DNA of 64,000 nucleotides from NCBI GenBank assembly GCA_032717465.1, contig CM064632.1, forward strand, positions 27,087,701-27,151,700. Direction: 5' to 3'. The notes below the pieces were generated by a model. The model worked only from the letters and a program-made list of their open reading frames with translations. It did no database searches and was not told the DNA's origin. The translations under genes and the position numbers were made by a program. This DNA is from Coenobita brevimanus (taxonomy: Eukaryota; Arthropoda; Malacostraca; Decapoda; Coenobitidae). Position 1 is the stretch's first letter. Every line of letters starts with the position of its first letter. Below are positions 1-11,825 of the stretch, piece by piece.

Positions 1-50
1 CTCAGCACTGAAGGTGGTGAGACGGCAATTTTAGACCAAGTTAGAGAAAA
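1..50. mobile_element. MITE-B, right-end fragment cut by window edge
   Basis: The first 50 bases match the right end of MITE-B as seen near 60,840-60,885: a CTCAGCA block followed by CAATTTTAG and CCAAGTTAGA. The left part would lie outside the window. It is short, so the assignment rests on the order of these blocks. Confidence 0.5.
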
Positions 51-154
51 AAGATTATAGCTGTTGGCTTTTTTTTTTTAAATCATATTTTGCTTAAGAG
101 TTACCGAAAAAAAAAAAAAAAGAGAGATTAGCAGCCATATCTAGAAATTAAATA

Positions 155-376
155 CAGGGTGGTTCATAAATAGCACTCCCTTAGAAACTCACCTGGCGGT
201 ATCTAATGTGTTGGAAAGACGGCTCAGTTTGCCAGTGTGGGCGTGGTTGTGGAACTGGGAGTAGGAAATGAATAGAGTTGGAGTAGGAATGAATAAATGA
301 AGCAGGGTAGATCCTGACACCACTAAGCCGTCCCCATTGGAGTTTAAGTGCAGTGTTATACGCAAACCACCCTGCA
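155..376. mobile_element. MITE-D copy 1
   Basis: A 222-bp stretch starts CAGGGTGGTT and ends AACCACCCTGCA, so the ends are inverted repeats. The inner parts of the ends also pair (GCACTC on the left, AACACTG-type on the right when reversed). TA dinucleotides flank both ends (153-154 and 377-378), as expected for Tc1/mariner-type insertion. A second copy lies near 45,045-45,381 and shares the interior block ACGGCTCAGT. No coding capacity. Confidence 0.65.
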
Positions 377-615
377 TACAACACGAGAAAAAAAATCAGG
401 TCAAAATACGAAAAAAAAGATCCTCCAAACACTATTTCGCTGATTGCATTTTACAGCGGGTCTTAAATCCTGCGACGGTATGGCATCCTACGTTCCCAAA
501 AGTTCACTGGAGCGTAAGTCTGGCGAAATCGTCCGGTTGTCGTAAATCCCGGAAGGTTTTATAGGTTACGTAAGTCTGCAGGGTTACTATGAGTGCCGCT
601 GGGTTCCGCAAGTTT

Positions 616-952
616 CCAGACCACGCCACACCATACCATATCATATTACACTACACAACACAACACCTTCATACCACAGTACACCACACTGCACCACACC
701 ACATCACCATACCATACAACACCACACTGCGCCACACATCATCATACCACAGAACACCTCACTGCACCAAACCACACCACACCACATCATCATACCATTC
801 GACAGTACATCGCACCACACCACATGAACTCACCATACCATACCACACCACATCACAATACTATACTACACAATACCAGGCCATGCCATACTACGGGGCC
901 ACAACACGCCACACCCAACATCACACCTCCCCAGGTAACACCACAATAATCA
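616..952. repeat. Degenerate ACCAC/ACCAT satellite-like tract
   Basis: About 340 bp built from imperfect ACCACACC, ACCATACC and ATCACACC words. The same kind of sequence occurs on a larger scale at 42,545-43,440. The His/Thr-rich open frames here come from the short repeat and are not genes. Confidence 0.8.
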
Positions 953-954
953 CA

Positions 955-956
<2 letters not shown>

Positions 957-1011
<55 letters not shown>
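957..1011. repeat. (CT)n microsatellite
   Basis: About 27 CT dinucleotides, almost uninterrupted, directly after the ACCAC tract. Confidence 0.95.
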
Positions 1012-1013
<2 letters not shown>

Positions 1014-1085
1014 GTGTTTTTCTCTCGCGGTCCAGATAAAGGATGTCACTAGTTAGCGTGAGTTGCTGTTGCAGACGTTGCTGTT

Positions 1086-1477
1086 TGTTGCATCAAAGAG
1101 GAAATGAGAGGAGAGAGAGGAGAAGAGAGGATGGGAGATGAGAGAGGGGACAGAGAGAAAGGGAAAGAAATGAGGAAGGAGAGGGGAGAGAGAAATTAGG
1201 CAAGAGGAAAATGGAAAATGGGGAAAGTGGCATGATGGAGGAAAAGAGAGAGGAGATGAAACATAAGAATGGAGAGAGAAGTGAGAAGAGAGAGGAGGAG
1301 AGAGGAAAAAGGAGAGGAAGGAGAAAGAAGGAAAGGAAAAACAGAGCGCAGAATGGGGGACAAGGGGAGAGGAAGAGAGAATAGGAGAGAGGAGAGACCG
1401 GAGAAAGGAGAGAGGAGGAGACAGGACAAATGGGAGAGGAGGAAAGGTGAATGAGAAGAGAAAGCGGGAAAAAGGAG

Positions 1478-1529
<52 letters not shown>

Positions 1530-1535
1530 GAGGAG
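1086..1535. repeat. Polypurine tract with (GA)n core
   Basis: About 450 bp with almost only A and G on the plus strand, including a pure (GA)n run near 1,478-1,526. Such tracts can form triplex (H-DNA) structures. The Ser/Leu-rich frames on the minus strand are by-products. Confidence 0.85.
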
Positions 1536-1635
1536 AAACAAAAAAACAAAAAAAATAAGTAAAACACACAGCGGGACTAAAGATCAAGGGAGTGTGGGCA
1601 GCACCAGTAAAATACCGGTACCGTCTTTTCGTCGT

Positions 1636-1820
1636 CTAAGGAAGCGTTCCAATTCATCTTTCTTAACGGGTTACTTGTGGATGTGGCGCGTTAATAATCT
1701 CGTGTGTCTTTTGTGTGCAGCCAATGTCGACGCTTAAATTATGCACACAATATGAGATAAAATTAACGTGCGGTATGGGAAATAAATCGCTCAAGAAGAA
1801 GTGCTTGTAAACCTCCTACG
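1636..1820. mobile_element. MITE-A copy 1
   Basis: The left end (GGAAGCGTTCC, then CATCTTTCTTAACG) and the right end (AAATAAATCGCTCAAGAAG, then ACCTCC) are inverted relative to each other and match the other MITE-A copies. It is diverged and has no coding capacity. Confidence 0.6.
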
Positions 1821-1843
1821 CCTCCCAGAGTACGGGTTTATGT

Positions 1844-1922
1844 GGACGATGATGATGACGATGATGATGATGATGAAGACCACGACGACGACGACGACGA
1901 CGATGATGATGATGATGATAAT
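1844..1922. repeat. (GAT)n/(GAC)n trinucleotide tract
   Basis: Imperfect GAT, GAC and GAA triplets over about 80 bp. Confidence 0.9.
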
Positions 1923-2334
1923 ATTAAATCGCCAAGAAAAATAAGCTACGATGCCTTGAATGTTACCTAGGACTAAAGGATGGAGGGACGTGTATACTCA
2001 AGCCTCCAGCTGATTGCACTTCCTAGCTGTTCCTCCGCCAGACAGTCTGCCTGATTTGCCAGATTTTGACACGGAATTTTCGCTTTTAGATTTCACAGTC
2101 CCCGTCTTGGCGTTTCAAACTTTTCCCATGGATTCTTGAGCTGTATATACTTCAAGATTCGGAGGGACGGGTTGCAGAGTATTAAAATTTCTACAGTTTG
2201 TCTGTTAGTGTCATCTGTAGTGAACCGTCAGCCAGAATTAATTTCACGTGCAACCATATTAACCACAGTTGATGAAAACAGTTATGAACGATTTCCCCTC
2301 AAAGGAAGAAAACTGATTACAAAATAGGGAAGCG
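1923..2334. other. Spacer, nothing recognised
   Basis: About 410 bp of ordinary composition. A 63-codon open frame from 2,136 shows no family features, and nothing suggests an exon. Confidence 0.5.
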
Positions 2335-2800
2335 AGTATGGAAGGAAAAAGTCACTGCATAAGAGTACTGTGACTCATTCTGACGTACGGAAGCGAAGCC
2401 TGGGCCCTGTTGGAAGGTCACCGATCAGGAGTGAAAGCAGTGGAAACGTGTTATTTGAGAGGACCATGTGGAGTTATTTGGAGAGTCAGACAGGCAGGCA
2501 CATGAAAAAGTGAGTGTGACTGAAAGCGTTAAGAGAAATACTATGAGATGGTTTTGCCATATGGAAAGGATGGAGAATGAGAGAGTGATTAGGAAAATGT
2601 ATGTAAGTGGGGTGGAGGAGGATAGGGGGAGGGAGAGACCAAAGATAAGATGGAGGAATGGAGTTGGAAGAGATATATGGGAGACGATGGTGGAGTTGGA
2701 AGGAGGGCAACCAAATAGAAGAAGGACAGGGCAGCGTGGAGGCGATTTGTCTGTGGCCACCCCTTACAGGATTAGGACGTCTGGCTATAGAAAGAGTTAG
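2335..2800 (+). pseudogene. LINE-B reverse transcriptase C-terminal remnant
   Basis: The translation reads TYGSEAWALLEGH, then AVETCYLRGPCGV, then MRWFCHMERMENERVIRKMY and a GRERPKIRWRNGV stretch. This is the familiar order at the C-terminal end of many LINE-type reverse transcriptases: YGSE..W.L, then RWFGHV.RM, then RGRPR.RW. A frameshift near 2,500 separates the two halves, the catalytic RT core is absent, and no 3' tail is obvious, so it is a dead 5'-truncated fragment. Related fragments lie at 27,566-27,810 (minus strand) and, as a split pair, at 49,575-49,816 and 57,107-57,340 (minus strand). The exact LINE clade cannot be told from this tail. Confidence 0.8.
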
Positions 2801-2993
2801 AGTCTGAATAAAAATGGCTGGAGCAGGGAAGTACCCTTTCCATTTCAGAGACGGTGGTGTCCCGTGGCAGTAGTGAAGTTCATCTGTACAGTTTTGAAGC
2901 CTTTGCCTGCAAGAATTTCCCTCCGATTTTAGCTTGAATAAAAGCGCTCATACAGAGAAAGGGATGACAGAAGGATTTGGGGCAAGGACACAG

Positions 2994-3036
<43 letters not shown>

Positions 3037-3237
3037 CAGAGGGACAGAAACATTATGAAATGAGCCTAGGACGTCCAGGAAAAATTCAATTAGACTGACT
3101 CTCTTTTTAATTCATTTATTAATTTCATTAATTATATTTACATTTTAAACATTTACACGCATTTAGTTATATTTAGAAAGTCTTCATTAACCCCATCAAT
3201 AACTGAGTGCTCCCATAGGATTAAGAATAAATAAATA

Positions 3238-3273
<36 letters not shown>

Positions 3274-3468
3274 CTGAAGAAAAACACTGGTAAAAAGACG
3301 TCCTCGTACTGAATTGGTCCGGAAACGTTGGGCAGGGGGAGGAAAGACTGCGATGCGGAGCCCAGGATGCCGAAAGAACACGCGTAACTTGTCCAAAAGG
3401 AGAGGGTAACGAGATCACGCCAGGACACCCCCTTCACCCCCTCCCCATCTTCCTTAGGTCGGCTCGTT

Positions 3469-3513
<45 letters not shown>

Positions 3514-4029
3514 GGTGCCTATCCCCTGCCGACCATCACTTTCACCTGCCTACCAACAACACTGTTAGTTGATAAATATTTACCAACTCTTTATACGCAG
3601 GTTAGGCGGTGTAAGCAGCCCAGAGATGGTTTACCTTAACATTACCATAAGTCAGCCACGACCCGCATCCACAAGAGATTTTTTTCCAATTCTTTCGACA
3701 AACGAGTGACCCTTGTAGTGGATAAGACAAAAATGTCATTCCTCTTTTATATTTTTCACACTAATCTTCGCTCCATTTCTTATTATGAAGTGTCTGGCAG
3801 CTGTATAAGATAAAAATATACCGTAAACAAAGGCAACTTAAGCTAAAGAAATCTTAAGAACAAAATCCCTGTCTGGTGTATAATTATCAGAGGATTAATA
3901 AGGACGTATATCTCGTTGGTTTAGGTCCTCCCGTAACACTTTTTGCTCAGTGATTTATTCTGTGGTGGAAGGAACCCCAAAAGATGGCTGGGACTATTAA
4001 GGTGTGTTAGCAAACATGATGTGTAGAGT
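2801..4029. other. Spacer with microsatellites
   Basis: No gene seen. It holds (GT)n at about 2,996-3,036, (AAT)n at 3,225-3,272 and (CT)n at 3,473-3,510. The rest, including 3,511-4,029, has no recognisable feature. Confidence 0.7.
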
Positions 4030-4340
4030 TAAGAAGGATCTGAATGTCTTTGAGGATCGTATAACGGGATCTGATTGTCTGAGGATCATATAGAGGGATG
4101 TGATAGTCTCTGAGGATCGGACAGAGGGATCTGATTGTCTGAGGATCGTATAGAGGGATCTGATTGTTTATGTGGTTCGTATAAAGAGGGATCTGAGTGT
4201 CACTGAGGATCGTATAAAGAGGATCTAACTGTCTTTGAAAATCGTATTATGAGGGATCTGAATGTCTTTGAGGATCTTATAAAGAAGGATATGATTGTCT
4301 CTGAGGATCGTATAAAGAGGATCTGATTGAGGGTCGTGTA

Positions 4341-4342
<2 letters not shown>
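4030..4342. repeat. ~34-bp minisatellite, about 9 imperfect units
   Basis: Repeating pattern GGATCTGATTGTCT, TGAGGATCGTATA, AAGAGG with point changes and small length differences between units. It runs directly into the (GT)n tract that follows. Confidence 0.85.

Positions 4343-4425
<83 letters not shown>
4341..4425. repeat. (GT)n microsatellite, ~42 units
   Basis: Uninterrupted GT run directly after the 34-bp minisatellite. Confidence 0.95.
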
Positions 4426-4429
<4 letters not shown>

Positions 4430-4724
4430 AGGAGACAAAGTGTTAACGCCGTCACCAGCGGCCTTCTCAAGGTAGGGGTAACTCTAGTGCCCTATTCTAG
4501 CAGACAGAACGATTTGATGCCCCTCAGTCATAAGGGCCTGGTCGCGTTCACTGTGAGGGCGTACTGAGTTCATTTTTTTTTCCTTTCTCCCTTCAGGCGA
4601 TGTTATTTAATTTACGCAAGACATCCCGTACCAAGGGAGTTAGTGAAGGCTATATCTAAACCCTCTAGTATCAAAAATCTCTTCTGATAAAATAATAATA
4701 ATGATAATAATAATAATAATAATG

Positions 4725-4764
<40 letters not shown>

Positions 4765-5038
4765 TGATGATGATGATGATAAACTAAATAAGGTAAATTA
4801 ATTGTTTTCAGGTAGCAAGAGTAAAATCAAGAGGCGCTTTTCGTCGACCGGATGACCAGCGTCGCGCCATGATCCGTCCATAACGCGTGGGAAAGAAAAT
4901 GGGCGTGACACGCAAGGGGGTGGGCGGGATGGGCTGGGAAGAGGGTGGGGGATGGGACAGGGGCAGGGAAGTATACAGTGTCAAAGTGTCTGCTGTAGGT
5001 TTTGTGAGTGCAATAAAAACTAATTTCAAAGTTGCCTA

Positions 5039-5083
<45 letters not shown>

Positions 5084-5400
5084 GCATCAAGTCAGTGGGG
5101 ACAAAAAAAAAAGGGGGGGGGGAGGGTATGGTTGAAGGGTGGTGGAGGGGCCATGAGAGAATACACTGCGGAACTGGGCGCTGCAGAGTTAAAGGCTTGA
5201 GTGGAGATTAATTTTAAAGTTATTATTCAACAAACAGCCTAAAAGAACAAGATATATTCGATTTCCTCTCATATACCTTGCGTCTTGAAACGGAGATAAA
5301 AATAAATCACTGGAATCAAGGTGCCAAGGGGTTTACAGCTTATTAACCAAGAAGCAAATAAACCGAGCCAATCCTCGGATCCCAAGATGAAGATTCGCGA
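4426..5400. other. Spacer with trinucleotide and CA repeats
   Basis: It contains (AAT)n grading into (GAT)n at about 4,691-4,782, (CA)n at 5,041-5,083 and a G-rich stretch near 5,108-5,125. The segment 4,590-4,680 (AGTGAAGGCTATATCTAA) resembles MITE-C relatives near 41,337. No gene seen. Confidence 0.6.
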
Positions 5401-5655
5401 TTAGAGGGGGATTAGTGCCAGGAGGAGGAGTAGGAGGAGGAGGAGGAGGAGATGGTGGTGGTGGTGGAGAAAAAGATGGATGAGGATGAGGAGGAGGAAG
5501 ATGGGAGACAAGACAAATACATGAAAAAAGAGGACGAAGAAGAAAAGAGGGAACAGACGGTTGAGATAAAATATACAATGATAATGGAGGAGAGGAAGGA
5601 AGAGGAAGAAAGGGAAGAAAGGAAAAAGAGGAAAGAGGAAAGAAAAGAAAGAAGC
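5401..5655. repeat. GGA-rich polypurine tract
   Basis: About 250 bp of GGA, GAA and GAG words on the plus strand. The Glu/Lys/Arg-rich frame is a by-product. Confidence 0.85.
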
Positions 5656-6734
5656 TGAGACTGAGTAAAAGCAGCCCGAGAGTGTTAATACCGTGACCAT
5701 TACCTTTTTCATGGTGGTGACAACGTGAGTGGCTGAATGGGTCATCGGAGCCTTAGTATAAACATTGAATGGTACCGCTGATCTTCTTATGATCGGGACA
5801 ACTCGCTCATTCCTTTCAAGTTAACGACACAAAGATGAATTTGTATATCAGTCTCATCCTTTCATTTTTTTTTTTTTAGCTTCTCTCCCCTGTCCTAGTT
5901 CCATTTAAAACATCCCTTCCTTCTTGCCAATCTCTTCCCTATCTTCTGTATGCACGTTTGTTTGTTCTATCGTTGCTATTTCTCAATCCAGTCTTCCCTC
6001 CCCGTTGACCAACGTCTTTTTTTTCCCCTTCCTCCCTTTCCCTTCGCAGCTCCTTTCACGCCCTCCATTCCTAATTCCCTGTTTCATCTCCCACTTCGGT
6101 TTTCATTTTCCAGACGTTCTTCCTTTTTTATCGTTCTGGTTCCCAGATCTTTAGGAGATTCCATTACATCTCTGTTACGCATCGTATTTTTTATTTCGAA
6201 GTCTCCCTTAATTCCCAGTTTCATCTTTCTTTTCTTTTTCCTCCCTCCTTATATTCAGTTCCGTCTACGTTATCCCTCTTCCCGTCTCCCCCAGCAGACA
6301 CTCAACACAGCTCAAGATTCTCCCCATTACCTTAAATTCTTGGATCAGGGTTGTCTAAATTTTGCTACCTTCTGCACCCTCAAACCAAATGCATCCCAGC
6401 CTAAGCAGCCCTTTGTTTCATAACATATTCCATTATTTATCGACGTGTAAGATTTAAGTACGGTACCATTACTAAAACAGTCGTTTACCAAAGAACAGGT
6501 GACACTCAAAAAACATAACAGTTGATATTCTTTTAGCTCAGACAAATGATTAATATAATCTGATCCATTATTATCGACACTCAGATGCCTGGCGGTGTCG
6601 GTAAGCAAGATATAAACCACTACGGCATCCTCGAAACCGCTGAGGCTTTTGCATCCCCCGGTTGGACACCCTTGCCTTAGGAGTTTGTGTACACGTCGTT
6701 ATTATTAGTCGTTTTCTGGGTCGCATTCTTGGTG
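5656..6734. other. Spacer, partly pyrimidine-rich
   Basis: The stretch 5,860-6,290 is rich in T and C on the plus strand. Open frames of 76 and 157 codons there (5,924-6,423) are Phe/Pro/Ser-rich and overlap in different frames, as expected from composition. No gene recognised. Confidence 0.55.
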
Positions 6735-6908
6735 GCTTTGGAGATTTCGTAACAGGTTCGCTCTAGCGATTTATACTGCGTATTACAGCTCAATATACCT
6801 TTATGATATAAACTACATCCATATTAAAACTATAAAAATAACAAATAGGTGAAAGATAACGTGTTAAAGTTCAAAATAAATCGATAAGGAAGAGGAGATA
6901 CGAAGCCT
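6735..6908. mobile_element. MITE-A copy 2
   Basis: The left end contains GGAGATTTCGTAACA and TAGCGATTTAT. The right end contains AAATAAATCGATAAGGAAG and ACGAAGCCTC, the inverted counterpart. About 174 bp, AT-rich interior, no ORF. Confidence 0.7.
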
Positions 6909-6973
6909 CGTGTTATCATGTTGAATATGGACCAAAGACTAGTTTATCATTTGCATTTGCCCTTACCTTTCCA

Positions 6974-6975
<2 letters not shown>

Positions 6976-7034
<59 letters not shown>

Positions 7035-7095
7035 TTGTGCCTGTCTCGGTCTGCCTGCCTGTCTTGTCTGTCAATCTGTATGTGTTGTCTGTCAA

Positions 7096-7161
<66 letters not shown>

Positions 7162-7186
7162 TCTCTCTCTCTCTCTCTCTCTCTTT
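6976..7186. repeat. Compound (CT)n-(GT)n-(CT)n microsatellite
   Basis: (CT)n at about 6,976-7,031, a short unique piece with the words CTGCCTGCCTGTC and TGTCAATCTGT, (GT)n at 7,098-7,160, then (CT)n again to about 7,186. Confidence 0.9.
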
Positions 7187-7365
7187 CTCAGTTCCGTCCA
7201 CGTCCTCCCTTCTTACCTTCTCGCCTCCCCAGCGGTCACACTCCCTCCTTAACAGTGTTCCAGGGGATGTAAAAGTTCAATCCTCACGCCTCAGAATCCT
7301 AATTTTGTTTTCGATTGTATTTCCCACACTCTTCGTCTCTATTTGTCTGGAGGGCACGTGCGGAG

Positions 7366-7845
7366 ACAAGAGGGAAGGGGGGAAAGGGATGAGAGGAGAG
7401 GAGGGAGGAAAATGGGGGAGGGGAGATAATGGAGGAGGGGAGAGGAAGGGAGGAGGGGAGAGGAAGGGAGGAGGTGAGAGAGGAAGAAGAGAAAGGAATG
7501 AGGAGGGAGTGAAAAACAAAAAGAAGAGTGGAAAGATGAAGGATTTGGAGGAAGAGAACTGGGGTAAAAGAAGAGGTTGATGGATGGGAGAGGAGGAGGA
7601 TAGGGCGAAGGGGAGAAGAGGAGGCGAAGGGGATGGGAAGAGAAGAATGAAAGAGAGAGCGGGGAAGATGGCAAAATGAGAGAGAAGACTGAGAGAAGAG
7701 GTGATGAGAAGGAAGGAGGAGGAGGGAGTGAGAAGGGAGTAAGTAGAGAGGAAATGTTGAAGGAAAGGAAATAGAGCAGGAGAGAAGGGAAAAGATCGAG
7801 AAGAAAGGTAGGAGTGAAGTGTAGGAAGGAGGCTGAAGAAGAGTT
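7366..7845. repeat. Long polypurine tract (~480 bp)
   Basis: Strand-asymmetric run of GGA, GAA and AGG words with very few pyrimidines. A short unit GGGAGAGGAAGGGAGGAG is tandemly repeated near 7,437-7,475. Confidence 0.85.
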
Positions 7846-8311
7846 GGGGACATATAAGATACTTACTTCAGTGATTTAATGATGATAGTAATGCAGGGCG
7901 GCTACCCCCTGCCTACCAAACACTACAGCCGAAAGGGGCAGAAAGCAGGGGGAACAGAGGAAGAATTAGTCGATGTGGAAGGGAATTTCAGTGGATGGAA
8001 CAAGTGTGGGGTTTTAACTTACGCGGGTGGTATTTTGGGGGCATGGGACAGTGGAAGGAAGGAGGGGGACAGGGGGAAGAATTAGTGGTTGAGGAAGGGA
8101 ATTTCAGCGGAAGGAATAAGTGTCGGGACTGAACCCAAGAGAGCGCGGCAGTATTTTGTGAGCAGGAAACAATTACAAACAAACACATGTGTGATGGCGA
8201 AGAAAACCACCCAAACATTACCCCAAACAGCGACAAACAACCGTCAAATTTACATCCACTTTCCTATTTCAGTTCTGGGTACGAACACATTGATGTAAAG
8301 GAGACCCTACT
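7846..8311. other. Spacer with an imperfect ~114-bp direct repeat
   Basis: The block AAGAATTAGT, GAAGGGAATTTCAG, GGAACAAGTGT appears near 7,957-8,014 and again near 8,070-8,127. Otherwise nothing recognised. Confidence 0.55.
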
Positions 8312-8400
8312 CAAAGGTCCGCGTTTGGCCAGGGAATCGAACCCAGATACTCTCACTTACAAGATAAGCTTGTTACCTATTACACCGCCGCCACCCACAA
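8312..8400 (-). mobile_element. tRNA-derived SINE-like segment
   Basis: On the minus strand the segment begins GGGTGGCGGCGGTGTAATAG, continues with an anticodon-arm-like CTTATCTTGTAAG (a Thr-type TGT anticodon in that position), and has GGGTTCGATTCCC, a perfect B-box/T-loop. Spacing is close to a tRNA, but the acceptor stem does not pair convincingly. It is better read as a tRNA-derived SINE head or tRNA relic than as a functional tRNA. Confidence 0.5.
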
Positions 8401-8453
8401 AACGGAATGGAAAGTGTGAATGAAGAGAGGACAAGAAAATGGGTGTTAGGGGT

Positions 8454-8497
<44 letters not shown>

Positions 8498-8767
8498 TTC
8501 CTGAAGGCCAAAACGTAATTACAAGTGACAGATGAAGGTGTGAGATAGGAAAGGGTGAAATAATGGCGGATTAATTTGCTGAAAAGACCCATTAGCTCGT
8601 ATAGACTGCATTAATTAATTACTGGTGGACATGCCAGAGAGAGAGAGAGAGAGAGAGAGAGAGTGCAAGTAGACATATAAACAGATACTCAGATCCTTTC
8701 AATCACGTTGCAAAATTTTCATTACACCCGCACTCTCCAAGGAAGCGAGCGAGCTATGTTTTGCTAG

Positions 8768-8804
<37 letters not shown>

Positions 8805-8922
8805 TGTTTAGTATGTAAATTTCGATCCTGTGTTCTATCCAGGGAGGCAGGCTGCACATCCACACTTAAACGTACTAGATTCCAAAGGAGGTGATGTGGG
8901 AGTAGCTATTGCCTTTCTCGTT

Positions 8923-8956
<34 letters not shown>

Positions 8957-9925
8957 CCACCTGAGTTCATTCAGTATGCAGAGTCTGATCCAATAATGCC
9001 ATCAAGGGGAGCAAGCCGGTAATCTATCCTTAAATGTATAGCTGGTATCAAAAGTTCTGCTGTTTCTCCTGGTCTTCTCTACTTAGGCTTTAAGAATAAG
9101 TAGGTTAAATCAGAGCGACCCACAGTGGACATTAAATTCGACCAAAGATCAATGTCATCGGTGTAGCTGCTATGTATTCACCATACAGATTTTTATACAC
9201 CAAAGGAAAAAGAAGCATGAGAACGACAGGACTTCTGATGCTGACTCTACAGTACCTGACCATGGTAGCCTAGCCTCGGGTCCCTACACCATGAAGGGGG
9301 TCTGCCAGGGGATGAATCTGGTGGTGCAATCTCATGGCAACGAGAGGCAAAGTTTCAGAGCGGGAGGAGTTGTTGCAAGATTTGGCAAACTTTTTTTTTT
9401 ACATCAGCTCCGCACTACGATTAGCCTATATTGCTACCTGTTAAACCTTTTCTATAACACACTTTCATAGTCTTTTTATAGAAGAATATAGATTAGAAAA
9501 AAGATCTAAATTATCTCCCTGTATATGATCACGTGTCATTTTCCAATAATCGCTGCCACCATTTGTTTATGTTTAGATGAGGGGAGATTTTCTTTAACTG
9601 GAAGGGCGAGAGGGGTCAAAACAGCCTTTATCAGCACCTTCACAATGATAGCACTCCCTAAAGCTCAGCAAAACCACCCGGGATCAGCAGGAATATAATG
9701 AGGAAGACGTCAAAGCAGGAGGGGACGAGTGGGGCGGTTCAATCTGCGAGCGACGAAACAGAAAGTTAGTGGAAGAGGTTACCCAGCCTCGGAGAGTTGG
9801 TGGGCCGTATCAACAGTCCCTTATTCTGCTGACTCCTCAATATCCCATTATATAATTATCATTAGGCAAACTATGTCGATATCAATAACATCAATAACAA
9901 AGTAGAGGAGGTTACGATCCCTTGG
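8401..9925. other. Spacer with short dinucleotide runs
   Basis: (GA)n at 8,459-8,494 and about 8,637-8,663, (GT)n near 8,769-8,802, (CT)n near 8,931-8,955. The remaining ~1 kb (8,956-9,925) is unique-looking sequence without a recognisable gene or repeat. Confidence 0.6.
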
Positions 9926-10078
9926 CTCAAGTAGGTATATGAATGCTGTGCCTTAACTCAAGAATTTTTATGAATACACTCCTACACTCAAGCAAGTTTA
10001 TGAATACGGTCCGTAGGCTCAAGCAAGCTTATGAATTCGGTCTCCTGACTCAAGAAAGTTTACGAATACGGCACCAGT
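9926..10078. repeat. 31-bp minisatellite, 5 units
   Basis: Five imperfect units of 30-31 bp, each starting CTCAAG and containing TTTATGAATACGGT or a variant. Confidence 0.8.
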
Positions 10079-10365
10079 CTGAAGGAGTCTGGTAGGAAAC
10101 AACTCCAGCCAGTCTCGAAAACGAAGGAATCTGCTCCCTTTGGCTATCGCTTTCGAAAAAGTTGGGTTCATTTGCGAGTTGGTGCATCCAACCGTAGTAA
10201 AGGTAGGATTCCTCGCCATGCTGGTAGTTCTCATACTTTTGTACGACCCAGTTCCTGCCTCTGCATCCCTCCTACCCCGGGTATTCGAGGATAATGATGG
10301 TGGTGGTGGAGGAGGTGGCGGAAAACGGCCTTGGGATTCTGGTAGTGCTGCTGATCATAGAGATA

Positions 10366-10396
<31 letters not shown>

Positions 10397-10803
10397 CGAT
10401 GATGATGTTAATGATGATGATATGTAGTCCCGTAGATATTCGTCGATCCCAAAAAGTTACAGCATTTTCTTTGCAAAATAATTTTTATATGCGCTGACAA
10501 CGACGACGATGACGACGATGATGATGATGTTTCTCATCTGGAGCTGAGGACCAGTAAGGGGACACTGGAGGCGGAGGATTGGTGGTAACTTTCATTCCTG
10601 CTGCTCTTCGTTTTACAAGCAATAGCCGTCACTCGCTGACTGACGCTGCGTCCGAGTGTTCCTGCAACTTGGTTAAACTTGGCGTCAGAGTTAAGTGATC
10701 GCATAAGTGACTCGGCCAACCATCTGCGACTGGCATTAATAAATACTCCTCTACCTCGGTACACATGGTCAAAATTTCTTAGCCTGAAATACATTGTCCG
10801 GTG
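10079..10803. other. Spacer left of the LTR element, with GAT/GGT repeats
   Basis: GGT/GGA triplets near 10,296-10,322, (GAT)n at 10,364-10,420 and GAC/GAT near 10,501-10,530. Overlapping frames here (for example 10,140-10,427) are Asp-rich by-products of the triplets. No gene seen. Confidence 0.55.
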
Positions 10804-11807
10804 TGTCACGGGGTTTTTAATGTATATGCAATATTTAAGGATAATTTTCAATAATACTGAGAGCAGGGACAATGAATTGTCTTGTGAAAATCAAGCAATG
10901 ATTACTTTATGCCAGCTTACTTCGCCGATTCTCTAAGGACGAGAATTTATAAACTTTCTCAACAGTACACAGCAGAGACTAATTCCTCACAATTGCTGTT
11001 TGTTAGTACTGTTAGCCTCTGGAGAACGTGACTTCACCCCTGACAATCAATAACTAATGCTATTAATGATAACAGATTCTTGCTGATGCATTAATTCCTA
11101 GATGGCACAACGGATTTTAAGCTTAATACAAAAAGACTGGCCTAAATACCAGTTATGAATAGCAAAGCGTTTATACAAACTAGGAGCTATAAGTGATATA
11201 AGCTTAATATGGAAAATAAAGCATGAGTTTACATTACATTAAGCTCAAGAAAGTGAACTGTTAAATTTAATGATTACAAAAAAATGAATTTATGTTACAT
11301 TTCAAAATTAATTCAAAATAAGATCACACTCACTCGCTCACTCAAAAGCTAAACTCTTAAACCTAGGAAAAAACGAAAAGAAAATACTGGTCAGAAAAGT
11401 GGACAAAGCGGATGACTGGGTGTCGTTACTGGAAGGACACTGCACGTGCTAAGTCTCTCGCTAATCACACTAGGTGGGAACACGGCGGCGGTGGGAACTG
11501 CGTCGTAGGAAGGACACTGCCACACACTACCTGCTTCCGCAGCGTACAAACCTTGACTGACTTCAAATCGTGGGAAAGAGGCAAGTGTCCAGCCGCATTG
11601 CTAACGGCTAGAATGAGCGAAACACGCCCATAACAAATCGCTCAGCGGAAGTGCTAATGTCTCGCACAAAGACGATCACCTATGACACATTGAAAAACAC
11701 TCCCGACTGGGTGAACACCCAGCGGCCAAACTGAACGACAAACACTGGGACTCCATTAGAGTTCGTGGCTTCCCACAAAAGTTGATGTCATGAGCCGACC
11801 CGTGACA
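10804..11807 (-). repeat. 3' LTR of the Gypsy-like element (element sense is minus)
   Basis: 1,004 bp, TG...CA bounded, closely similar to 15,636-16,654. The outer flank is CGGTG, and the inner flank is the purine-rich element end at 11,808. Confidence 0.93.
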
Positions 11808-11825
11808 TTACGCCCCATCAAAAGT
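11808..11825 (-). other. Polypurine tract next to the 3' LTR
   Basis: In element sense the sequence just before the LTR reads TTGATGGGGCGTAA followed by TGTCAC. A short G-rich run ending a few bases before the LTR is the usual plus-strand primer site of Gypsy elements. It confirms that the element points leftwards. Confidence 0.65.

Noticed and set aside
589..1056. 155-codon His/Thr-rich open frame
   Set aside because: It follows the ACCAC tract and the (CT)n run. Two frames are open over the same stretch, as expected from simple sequence.
1053..1587. Minus-strand Ser/Leu/Phe-rich frames of 120-160 codons
   Set aside because: All three minus frames are open through the polypurine tract, so the openness reflects base composition.
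6918..7580. 220-codon frame, the longest outside transposons in the first 10 kb
   Set aside because: It consists of (CT)n, (GT)n and a purine tract translated as Leu-Ser, Cys-Val and Gly-Glu-Lys runs. No domain.
8312..8400. Functional tRNA-Thr gene on the minus strand
   Set aside because: The B box is perfect and the anticodon position plausible, but the acceptor stem does not pair and no terminator run follows clearly. A tRNA-derived repeat is the safer call.
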